NCBI GenBank assembly: GCA_029962745.1
Contig: CM057154.1
Location: 14,959,723-15,023,722 of the forward strand
Direction of reading: 5' to 3'
From: Echinometra lucunter
Taxonomy: Eukaryota > Echinodermata > Echinoidea > Camarodonta > Echinometridae
Length of the DNA stretch: 64,000 nt
Shown: positions 46,261 through 56,900 of the stretch, piece after piece
Numbering within the stretch: position 1 is the stretch's first letter
Layout: each line of letters opens with the position of its first letter
Translations under genes and position numbers: made by a program
The notes under the pieces: generated by a model
Databases searched by the model: none
What the model was told of the DNA's origin: nothing
What the model saw: only the letters and a program-made list of their open reading frames with translations

Positions 46261-47111
46261 TTATTCATTTATTATTTTGTCATGTTATTTTTTGATGGTG
46301 ACTTATTGGAGATGACAATACATATGCATCTGAATAAGAAATGCCATCTGGAACATTCATCTATTTAACCTTTGGCAAATAACAAAAACAACAACAAATC
46401 CACCCACACACTTTTTTTGTTTTCCCGTATTTTATATCAGATTTCACTCACAATAAATCATTACATACAAATCAATATAAATAATACAGATCTTCACTAC
46501 GTTTTCATAACATAATTTGATTCACAAATCAATGAGCAAGGAAGACGAATCATGGAATGAAATCACTCATGTGAAAATAAAATACATAATCCCAAACCCC
46601 AGCCCCCCCCCCCCGTACCCCAAATAGTATGAAATCAAATGAATGATCTTTCAAAATATGGCAATCTTCCTTCTTTTCCTTTTCATATATACCGTCAGCT
46701 ATAAACCTCATTTTAAAAAATAAAGACCCAAAATCACTAGTTATTAGTAACTCCTCTTGACGCATTCATATCTCAATTGATGAATTACTCATGAATTCAA
46801 AATCAATGAGGAGAAAAAAAGGAGTGTAATCGCCGTAGGAAAAAAATCAGTGTGTGGAAATCTTTTTACTTTTTTCAATAATATATCAAACTACTGCCAT
46901 ACATACGAATATATATACACACACACACCCTCTCAAACCTATACATACACACAAAATTCATAGCCATTTGCATTTGAACAAAGTATACAAAACCCAGTTT
47001 AGGGTTTTTCACTCCCTTTACAAATTCAGTGTGAAAATTAGTCTGTGTTCTCTCCGTCTTGGGGTCACATGAGAATTGTTGTTGCATGTTGACCTTCACC
47101 ATATCGACAAG

Positions 47112-47348
47112 CAGGGGCGGCGATACAGGGGAGCAGGGGGCGAATGCCCCCCCCCCCCCCCTATGATATTTCAAGTGATCAAAAAAGAGGTGGAAAAGAG
47201 GAGAAAAGAGGAGAAAGAAGATAGAAGAGGGTGGGGAAAGAGAGGCCTGGGGCCGGGCTTGCAACTATACAATACCCCTATGTGTTCATTTAAAGCGTCA
47301 ATGAGTCATCTCACTCCCCCCTATCAAAATACCCCGGCGCCGCCCCTG
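47112..47348. mobile_element. hAT-like MITE, 237 bp (copy 2)
   Basis: A perfect 11-bp TIR CAGGGGCGGCG / CGCCGCCCCTG. Flanks TCGACAAG (47104-47111) and TCGACAAA (47349-47356). The uninterrupted target appears in paralogues at 36567 (TCGACAAGAATAG) and 38487 (TCGACAAAAATAG), confirming insertion with an 8-bp duplication. Interior: G-run, C-run of 17, A/G tract. CAGGGGCGG tips are common among hAT elements. Confidence 0.92.
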
Positions 47349-47519
47349 TCGACAAAAATAGAAGAGTTTTACAATATTCATAGACGCAGCTCCTACTCGG
47401 AAATGGTGTTCATTCTTTTGAAATCATGGACTCCTATGTAAAGTTTCATACTGGAAAAGAGTGCACATGCAGACTGTTTCTCTTTACAAAATATGTCCTA
47501 AACTGCCAAACAATTGGCT

Positions 47520-48260
47520 AAAATTCGAGAAATCCACCCCTGAACTCTCTTTAATTGTATATGCAAGTGATACAAATAAACTGTACTCCGACACAAATAC
47601 GAGCTCATGCTATCTAGCGAATAACAAATTAATAGAAGTATACAAATCCTGCTATGTGTCAGCGCCAAGAAGTACAATTTTATAATTATTCAGCAAAAAA
47701 AACAAAAAAAACCCAGAAATTTCTGGTAATGATGAAATGAATATAAAGGTGAGCACATGAATAGTAAGAGTTGAAAAGGCCAAATTTCCAGGCCAGTGTT
47801 TATATATCGATAGCCGATTTTCTTGAAAACCGCACATACATTAGGAAGAACTGAAAAAAGGTATCATTCATTCATATCATTATCATTCATCCGCACTTTC
47901 TGTTTCCTCAAAATGTTTTTCAAAAGATATATTGATCTCTGTATAGTTCATCCAAAGAAAAAAGAATATTGTGTGATATGGAACTCGCTCCAACTCCTTG
48001 TTCTATGACTTAAGAATTTTGAAATTCAAAGGTATATATATCACGCATCAACATTATTTATTCATATATAAATGCATTTACAAACATCTCCCCCACAGTT
48101 TTGCACTTTGTTTGATTTAAATCATGATAAATGTCTTCATTGTAATCCAATATCACCTATGAGAGATATCCATATACCTAGACAAAGAACAATATGTTTT
48201 AAAAGGAATTTTTTGTTTTACAAGTCTGAAACTCTGAAACAACAAAACAAATTTCATCGT
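47520..48260 (+). pseudogene. decayed LINE polymerase remnant (paralogue of 38660-39500)
   Basis: YASDTNKLYSDT at about 47560 is a degenerate YADDT block in which the first catalytic Asp is Ser. Further right LNHDKCLHCNPI and FKRNFLFYKSETL are C-terminal words. Multiple stops. Confidence 0.6.
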
Positions 48261-48717
48261 CCTTTTTTCAGGATACCATTCGTGTGTCTTCGTTTTCAAG
48301 GCAAGAGCAGTTATGCGTTTGTGAACAACGACCGAGTGTATGATCAGCCATCATTCTTTAGCCCTCTCTGGAAGCCCTCCTAGCCGCCCCACCACTTTGT
48401 TCATGAATGGCAGACGATTTTATTCCCAGCACAGTCTTGTCCAGTCATTGCTTTGTACATGAAAAAGAGTATCCTCGTTCGTCATCTTCTACTCAAAGAA
48501 TGCTCAAAGAATATCATTTGTATATTATTATAACTGGCCCCATGGAAGACCAGCAGCAACAATTATAGTTGCAGCTGAATATGGGCTACCAGCCTTATTT
48601 TCTTTGTGTATATTTACTTTGTATGTATTTTGATTGATTTTATCATACGGAAATAAAAACAACAGTGCTAATAAATGGGAATCTAAAATGCCTCTTCCTG
48701 TTTCCAGCACTAAGGGC

Positions 48718-49319
48718 AGGGCCGTAGGTAAGGGGGGTGGGGGGGCCCACCCCCCCCCCCCCCCCCCACTGCTCAGGATATCGTCGTTAAATCTGCGCTG
48801 CCGTCGGGAAAAATGAAAAAGGGGAGAGAAAAAAATGAGAAGGGGAAAGAAAAAAGAAAAGAAGAAGAAAAAGAGAAAAGGAAAAGGAGAGAAGAAAAGG
48901 AAAAAGAAAAGAAAAAGAAAAGAAAAAAAAAGAGAGGGGAAAAGGAAAAGAGGAAAAAAGGAAGAAAATGGATAAGGAAAACAATGATGACAAGGTAAAG
49001 AGAAGAAAAAGTCTCGGAGAGAGAAAGAAAGGTTCCGATGTTGTGCTTGCGCGGGTACGGTGCAAACGTTGAGTCGGGGGGAATGATGGACCATGTCGGG
49101 TCAGGAAGGGCTGTCCCGGCTATACTTTGTCGGGTATTCTTGCTTGATCCTTCAGCATCTTTGGCAAGTTTTGATATTACGCAATTGGCGCGCACTCTCT
49201 ATATACCGACGATAGTGTACCGTGATGATGGGGTCGTCCAGTAATCGGGTTGCCCAGCCCTCCATCGAGTCCGGACTGGAATCTACAGTGTTTATACAAA
49301 ATATAGCATTACTTTGTCG
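48718..49319. mobile_element. left part of a hAT-like element: GC hairpin and A/G-rich tract
   Basis: CAGGGCCGTAGGTAAGG tip, G-run, GGGCCCACC, C-run of about 19, then about 200 bp of AG-rich DNA. Frames on both strands here (Lys/Glu or Phe/Ser rich) are artefacts. It leads into the tandem array at 49320. Confidence 0.55.
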
Positions 49320-50920
49320 GTCGCTCGCTTCGCCCTGGTAGAAACAGCAAGCGAGGTGCCCAAATATTGGGGAAATAGGTGATCGAATATTATTTAGATA
49401 TCTTATACGAGGGAATTTTGATGAAGAAATAAGAATTCTACCATTAATTAAGAAGAGTGTATCATTTGCCTCGCTCCCTGCACTCGCTCGTATAGATGAT
49501 GGATGGTTTCGCTTTTTTTTTTGGCAAATAGACAATTGAATACATAATTTTGGATATCTTATATGTTTAAATGTATTTTGATGACAAAATAATCCTCATT
49601 CTATGGCAAAGGGTGTATAAATTTTCTCGCTCGCTGCGCTCGCTCGTATATTATTCACATACAGGATCATTCAGGAAAAGCAAAAGAATTCGGCAAGCGA
49701 GGTTACCGAATATATGATTCAGATATCTTACTGACCTAAGTGTATTTTGACGAAATAGCACGAAAAAGAGTGTATATTTTTCCTCTCTCGCTGCGCTCGC
49801 TCGTATAATATTAAAAAACGGGATCGTTTTGGAATATGATTTAGATACCTTTCGGCCCATCGTGTATTTTGATGAAGAATGAATAATCACCTCAACCATG
49901 AAAAGGAGTACATATTTTGTCTTCGCTCGCTTCGCTTGCTCGTATAATATTTAGATACAGGATAGTTTTTGCAAGCAAATGAATTGGGCAAGCGAGGTAA
50001 CCGAATATGATTTAGATATCTAATACTGGCCAATACCGAAATAACATGAAAAAGGTGTATATTTTTCCTCGCACGCTGCGCTCGCTCGTATACTATATTC
50101 AAATACGAGATCGGGCAAGCGAGGTGACCAGATATATAATTTAGATACCTTTCGTACCATCATGTATTTTGATGAAGAATGATCAGCTCAACCACGAAAA
50201 GGAGTATATTTTTTTCCTCGCTCGCTTCACTCGCTTGTATAATATTTAGATACAGGATAGTTTTTTTTAAAGCGAACGAATTGGGCAAGCGAGGTGACTA
50301 AATATATAATTTAGATACCTTTCGGCCCATCGTGTACTTTGATGAAGAATAATCACCTAACCATCAAAAGGAGTGTATATATTTTTCCTCGCTCGCTTCG
50401 CTCACTCGTATCATATTTAGATACAGGATGGTTTTGAAAGCGAATGAATTCGGCAAGCGAGGGGACAAAAATAATCTACATATCTAATAGGCCCATCGCA
50501 TATTTTGATGAAGAATTATCACTTTTACCATGATAAGGAGTATATATATTTTTCTTGCAAGCGAGGTGACTGAATAGGCTATGATTTAGATATCTTGTGT
50601 TCAAAATGTATTTTGATGACAAAATACAGTCATTCCACATGTCCGTATGCAAATAAGCAAATACGTCAGATTTATCCAAGTCGTCTCGTGAATAGCAGAA
50701 CAAAGCGTGTATATTTTTTTCTCGCTCGCTGCGCCCGCTCGTATAATATTTAGACCCAGAATGTTTGGGGAAAGAGAATGAATTCTGCAGTCGAAGTGAC
50801 CAAATTTATGATCTAAATATTGTATGGCCCATCTCGTATTTTGATGAAGAATCATCACTTCTGAAATGAAAAGGAGCATCATTTCCTTGCTCGCCTCGCT
50901 CGCTCATATAAAAATCACTG
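49320..50920. repeat. tandem array of ~140-172-bp units with TCGCTCGCT boxes
   Basis: About ten units. Each contains a CTCGCTCGCTGCGCTCGCTC-like box followed by GTATAATATTTAGATACAGG, then GCAAGCGAGGTGACC, ATTTAGATAC, CCCATCGTGTATTTTGATGA and AAAAGGAGTGTATATTTTT. Boxes start near 49470, 49627, 49783, 49923, 50066, 50217, 50389, 50722 and 50886 (one box lost near 50550). Units are homologous to the interior of the 13072-14025 element. Confidence 0.85.
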
Positions 50921-50922
50921 GT

Positions 50923-52166
50923 TGAAACTGAATGAAAATGTGTTTTAATTTGAGGTTTACATAGAGAATTACGTGAGATATCAACAACTGATTGATTACA
51001 ATATGATTTCTTCTTTACAGGGTGGGGTATGTTTGTACACGCCACCCCCCCCCCTCGAAAAAGTGGGGGTATATTATATATATCCCCCTTTTCCTCCCCC
51101 TCCCTCGGACTTAGGCCAATGAATGTATACGAAAAATCAGTTACTTGGAGGCTTGCTCAATAAGAGTATTACATGAATCGTAATTCAATGAAACTGAATG
51201 AAAATGTGTTTTAATTTGAGGTTTACATAGAGAATTGCGTGAGATTTCAGCAACTGATTGATTACAATATACAATAACGTGCGCGGTCAGCTCTTTGTCG
51301 ATCGCCTAAAACATGTAAAAATTGAGCCACGTCTTTCGGATGGTGGCGTTAAAGGTCGGTCCCAGACGTATATCTGATTGATAATTTGTTCAATGATCTT
51401 TATTTTAATTTTGCTCAATAAGAGTATTACATGAATCGTAATTCAATGAAACTGAATGAAAATGTGTTTTAATTTGAGGTTTACATAGAGAATTACGTGA
51501 GATTTCAACAACTGATTGATTACAATATGATTTCTTCTTTACAGGGTGGGGTATGTTTGTACACGCCACCCCCCCCCCCTCGAAAAAGTGGAGGTATATA
51601 TATATCCCCCTTCTCCTCCCCCTCCCCCGGACTTAGGCCAATGAATGTATACGAAAAATCAGTTACTTGGAGGCTAGCTAGGTCCATGGTGAAGAGCGAC
51701 CTAAATTATGACCAAGAAATAAAACTACACAAAAGCGACCCACAGGCACCACATACTCCAAATGCAATTCCAACACACAAGTTCAATTCATCCAACTATA
51801 TATGCTTGCACCCCCAACCCTTTCAACCAGTTACAGAAGAGCCCAAACGAGATGAATTAACAAAAAACAGGCCGAGGCCATCGATATTTCGATGGCCTCG
51901 GCCTGTTTTTGCTAATTCATCCCGTTTGGGCGGGGCTTAGAAGAGGCGGAGCCTACATCTCCCCCAATTATAGGAGTATCTAGCAGTAACTGCAGTAACG
52001 TGCGCGGTCAGCTCTTTGTCGATCGCCTAAAACATGTAAAAATTGAGCCACGTCTTTCGGATGGTGGCGTTAAAGGTCGGTCCCAGACGTATATCTGATT
52101 GATAATTTGTTCAATGATCTTTATTTTAATTTTGCTCAATAAGAGTATTACATGAATCGTAATTCA
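50923..52166. repeat. mosaic of direct repeats
   Basis: TGAAACTGAATGAAAATGTG opens three blocks at 50923, 51189 and 51447. Blocks 1 and 3 share the hAT-like right end (TTTGTACACGCCACCCCC ... GGACTTAGGCCAATG). A 171-bp segment is repeated almost exactly at 51275-51445 and 51996-52166. Its TTTCGGATGGTGGCGTTAAA / GGTCGGTCCC words resemble the 3'-tail stem region shared by some LINEs and SINEs (from memory). Confidence 0.85.
51841..51931. repeat. 91-bp hairpin with 43-bp arms and 4-nt loop
   Basis: GCCCAAACGAGATGAATTA ... CATCGA, loop TATT, TCGATG ... TAATTCATCCCGTTTGGGC. Only a few mismatches. It lies between the repeat blocks described at 50923-52166. Confidence 0.9.
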
Positions 52167-52268
52167 TTATTTCAACACTGCATGTATTACTTAGAAGATG
52201 TATTTAAAGAGTCTATAGATTCAAATTTTGTGCAATTTATATAGTGCTATACATTTTAACTTAGGAGT

Positions 52269-52545
52269 ATGGCCAGAAATTATGATCAAATTTCTGCCTA
52301 CTTGAATAACCTTTCTCACAATTTTTTAGCTGTTGGTATAACGCAGACTTGGTTAAATTCAGAAAATGGAAATTGCTATCCGTTGAATGAGTATAGATAT
52401 ATCAATAAAAAAGGAAAGATGGTAAGGCAGGAGGAGTCGGAATATTCTTATAAGAAAAATCACATTATCGGTTGCTAAAATTAATATACCTCGGGTAAAG
52501 ATTATAGTAATTGGAGTAATCTACAGACCCCCCCCCCCCCCCAAT
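52269..52545 (+). pseudogene. LINE endonuclease-domain fragment
   Basis: ARNYDQISAYLNNLSHNF, AVGITQTWLNSENG and NEYRYINKKGKMVRQ match the start of a LINE endonuclease frame, where TETWL would be expected; here the catalytic Glu position reads Gln. After a frameshift IIVIGVIYRPP follows and the coding trace stops at a C-run. No polymerase follows. Confidence 0.65.
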
Positions 52546-52559
52546 CCAATTTGGATCTA

Positions 52560-53563
52560 CCCTCCCGTGCCATAAGTACTGCAACATAGCTAAATTGCTT
52601 ATGCATTTGTGGGTCGTTGTTTTTTTTTTTCGTATGTAACTATTGAGTGTTGTCGACCATTGGTGTATATTTTAAAAGGTAGAACCTGTCCCTTTTCTGT
52701 TTTGAGAGAAGTAGATATCCTGACCCTGTCATGTCTGAAACAATGGAGAAGATAAAAGGCCAAATCAAACAAATCGCTATATTGGGGAAAGGGGGTAAAT
52801 CAGTGAACGATTACTATTTCATATTTCTCCCCAACCTATTTACACGGTGTGTATACACTTTTCTCAACAAAATAATGCCCTTAACGTATCCAGAAAAGAG
52901 CGGAGGAAAATAACAACACCCAGAGAAGATAAATTTCTGTAGGCCGTTGCCAAGAGGTTGACAAGGAGGATGCTCACCACATTGATTATTCAGCAAACTA
53001 TAATAAGTGTGGGAATAATTCGCTTATGAAAGTGAATTTCAATATATTCGCTACACTGTCATATGGGAATTCTTAACACACTCATTATAATTCTGCTGGA
53101 TAATGACTGCGACGCACATCCTTCTTGGCAAACTCTTGCCGACGGCCCTCATAAATCAATCTTCTCTGGGTGTGGTTGTTTTCCTCCGCTCTATTCTGGA
53201 TACTTATTGGCATTATTTCCTTGCGAAAAGTGTATACAAACCCTGTAAACAGGTTTGGGGAAGTTTAAAAGAGTATCATCATTTTGTTCACCGATATACC
53301 CCCATCCCCCGATATGGCGATCTGTTTCCTTTGGTCTTTGGTATTATCCATTGTTTCAGACATGACCGGGTCAGGATATCTATTGCTCTCGGGACAGAAA
53401 AGGGACAGGTTCTCCCTTTTAAGATATACTCAAATGGTCCACGACATTCAATGTACATCATGTAAATAAACGAAAATCACGAAATAGTAAAAGGCTTTTA
53501 ACCCACAAATGCTTGGGCAATTCATGTATATAATTATATTGCAATACTTATGGCACGGGAGGG
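52560..53563. mobile_element. palindromic long-TIR element at a TA target
   Basis: Tips CCCTCCCGTGCCATAAGTA / TACTTATGGCACGGGAGGG are perfectly inverted for 19 bp and TA flanks both sides (52558-52559, 53564-53565). The arms (to about 53000 and from about 53100) remain recognisably inverted over 0.44 kb, leaving a spacer of about 100 bp. TA duplication suggests Tc1/mariner-type transposition. No transposase. Confidence 0.82.
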
Positions 53564-53779
53564 TATATGACGTATTTTCATAAGCTGTTATAGGAAGTAT
53601 CAAAGGAAAAATAAGCAAATCTATATTTTTAGAGACTATAATATTGATTGATTAGAAATTGGCTTTAAACAGGATTATTAATTTAATTAACATAACTGCA
53701 TCACACGTCATAAGTTACCCCTAGTACTGAACTTTAGTGTGCAGAAAATGCCATTTTCATGCACGAATTTTTAAAAATC

Positions 53780-53900
53780 TCCCTACCGTGGGAGGGGGGT
53801 ACCCCCTCCCACACCCTCCCCGCTCGGTCGCTTCGCTCACTCGCCTTGTCCCCCCCCCCCCCCCTGTTGAAAATTCCGGTGCCGGGGCCTAAATAACCCC
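53780..53900. mobile_element. right-end fragment of a hAT-like element
   Basis: GGAGGGGGGTACCCCCTCCC hairpin, GGTCGCTTCGCTCACTCG box, a C-run of 14, then TTGAAAATTCCGGTGCCGG. Matching left end not found. Confidence 0.5.
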
Positions 53901-53971
53901 TAATTTGTGTCCTATAAAGATATGTTCAGTTGCCTGGTCCTGGCGACGTATTGTATACCGGACCAGACGTA

Positions 53972-56900
53972 GAAGTTATCACTCGAAGTGTTGGGGTCAA
54001 AGTCTAGAGGGGAAGCTTTACCCGCTGACAACTTCAAGCATCCCGTACTTTCGTGAAAAATATCCGCCTGCACGTCGGCTTCGATCCGAGCACCGGAGGC
54101 CTCCTCAAAGTCACGTCAGTGCATGCGTGGAATGGTGCATGCCAGGGTGAAATCTGATTGGGTCGCCTGCGGCTTGGGGGTGCCAGCAGCCAATACCAAA
54201 GTGCTGCGAGAGATCCAGCCGATAGCGAGCGTCCGCTTTGTTGCAAATTATGCCTGCTAGTCGTGGTGTTGCCCGGTCTCTCGAGAGCCGAGGCCTCCTC
54301 AGCGTCACGTCAGTGCATGCGTGGAATGGTGCATGCCAGGGTGGAATCTGATTGGGTCGCCTGTGGCTTGGGGATGCCAGCAGCCAATACAAAAGCGCTG
54401 CGAGAGCTCCAGCCGATAACGAGCGTCCGCTTTGTTGCGAACCATGCCTGCTAGTCGTAGTGTTGCCCGATCTCTCGAGAGCCGAGGCCTCCTCAACGTC
54501 ACGTCAGTGCATGCATGGAATGGTGCATGCCAGGGTGGAATCTGATTGGGTCGCCTGTGGCTTGGGGATGCCAGCAGCCAATACAAAAGTGCCGCGAGAG
54601 CTCCAGCCGATAACGAGCGTCCGCTTTGTTGCGAACCATGCCTGCTAGTCGTAGTGTTGCTCGATCTCTCGAGAGCCGAGCCTCCCCAACGTCACGTCAG
54701 TGCATGCGTGGAATGGTGCATGCCAGGGTGGAATCTGATTGGGTCGCCTGTGGCTTGGGGATGCCAGCAGCCAATACAAAAGCGCTGCGAGAGCTCCAGC
54801 CGATAACGAGCGTCCGCTTTGTTGCGAACCATGCCTGCTAGTCATGGTGTTGCCCGATCTCTCGAGAGCCGAGACCTCATAAACGTCGCGAAGGTGCGTT
54901 CGAGTATAACATGTATGGGGTGTTGTGCCACCCGTGGCTTGATGCCAGCAGTTACAACAGCCACTCATGGCTATACGATCATCCTTCTTGGCAACGTCTT
55001 GGCAACGGCCCACAGAAATCTATCTTCTCTGGGTGTGGTTGTTTTCCTCCGCTCTATTCTGGATACTTATTGGCATTATTTCCTTGCGAAAAGTGTATAC
55101 AAACCCTGTAAACAGGTTGGGGGAGTTTAAAAGAGTATCATCATTTTGTTCACTGATATACCCCCATCCCCCAATATGGCGATTTGTTTCCTTTGGTTTT
55201 TTGTGCTCTCCATTGTATCAGACATGACATGGTCAGAATATCTATTGCTCTCGGGACAGAAAAGGGACAGGTTCTCCCTTTTAAGATATACACAAATGTT
55301 CCACAACATTCAATGTACATCATGAACATAAACGAAAATCACGAAATAGTAAAAGACTTTTAACCCACAAATGCTTAGGCAATTTATTTATATAATTATG
55401 TTGCAATACTTATGGCACGGGAGGGTAATTTCAATTTCAATTCATCTTTATTTAATTCCATATATAAAAACAGTTTCATGAAAACATGCAGAAAATATAA
55501 TACAATTTGCATGCAATTATTAAAATATAAAAAGATTGACAATAAAAACAGGAATTAGGTTGCTGTATAAAACCCTTTGTCTGGACAGCCACCATGACAT
55601 AACAAATGTAACTTGAACAATAAAAATTAAAATGGAAGTTATCACTCGAAGTGTTTGGGTCAAAGTCTAGAGGGGAAGCTTTACCCGCTGACAACTTCAA
55701 GCATCCCGTACTTTCGTGGAAAATATCCGCCTACACGTCGGCTTCGATCCGAGCACCGGAGGCCTCCTCAACGTCACGTCAGTGCATGCATGGAATGGTG
55801 CATGCCAGGGTGGAATCTGATTGGGTCGCCTGTGGCTTGGGGATGCCAGCAGCCAATACAAAAGTGCCGCGAGAGCTCCAGCCGATAACGAGCGTCCGCT
55901 TTGTTGCGAACCATGCCTGCTAGTCGTAGTGTTGCTCGATCTCTCGAGAGCCGAGGCCTCCCCAACGTCACGTCAGTGCATGCGTGGAATGGTGCATGCC
56001 AGGGTGGAATCTGATTGGGTCGCCTGTGGCTTGGGGATGCCAGCAGCCAATACAAAAGCGCTGCGAGAGCTCCAGCCGATAACGAGCGTCCGCTTTGTTG
56101 CGAACCATGCCTGCTAATCATGGTGTTGCCCGATCTCTCGAGAGCCGAGACCTCATAAACGTCGCGAAGGTGCGTTCGAGTATAACATGTATGGGGTGTT
56201 GTGCCACCCGTGGCTTGATGCCAGCAGTTACAACAGCCACTCATGGCTATACGATCATCCTTCTTGGCAACGTCTTGGCAACGGCCCACAGAAATCTATC
56301 TTCTCTGGGTGTGGTTGTTTTCCTCCGCTCTATTCTGGATACTTATTGGCATTATTTCCTTGCGAAAAGTGTATACAAACCCTGTAAACAGGTTGGGGGA
56401 GTTTAAAACAGTATCATCATTTTGTTCACTGATATACCCCCATCCCCCAATATGGCGATTTATTTCCTTTGGTTTTTTGTGCTCTCCATTGTATCAGACA
56501 TGACATGGTCAGAATATCTATTGCTCTCGGGACAGAAAAGGGACAGGTTCTCCCTTTTTAGGATATACACAAATGTTCCACAACATTCAATGTACATCAT
56601 GAACATAAACGAAAATCACGAAATAGTAAAAGACTTTTAACCCACAAATGCTTAGGCAATTTATTTATATAATTATGTTGCAATACTTATGGCACGGGAG
56701 GGTAATTTCAATTTCAATTCATCTTTATTTAATTCCATATATAAAAACAGTTTCATGAAAACATGCAGAAAATATAATACAATTTGCATGCAATTATTAA
56801 AATATAAAAAGTTTGACAATAAAAACAGGAATTAGGTTGCTGTATAAAAACCCTTTGTCTGGACAGCCACCATGACATAAAAAATGTAACTTGAACAATA

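Larger units (their letters stand above)
46322..48480. repeat. dispersed third copy of the 36.4-39.6 kb block
   Basis: Collinear words: GCATCTGAATAAGAAATGCC, GTATACAAAACCCAGTTTAG, GTTGTTGCATGTTGACCTTC, AATCATGGACTCCTATGTAA, ATTCATCCGCACTTTCTG, GAAGCCCTCCT. It is interrupted by a hAT-like element at 47112-47348. Confidence 0.8.

Noticed and set aside
49320..50920. CRISPR-like pattern of short conserved boxes with spacers
   Set aside because: Spacers are themselves homologous, units are 140-172 bp, and the host is eukaryotic; it is a tandem array.
48718..51113. One large hAT-like element from CAGGGCCGTAGG to GGACTTAGGCCAATG
   Set aside because: Tips are only loosely similar and the flanking 8-mers (ACTAAGGG, AATGTATA) do not match.
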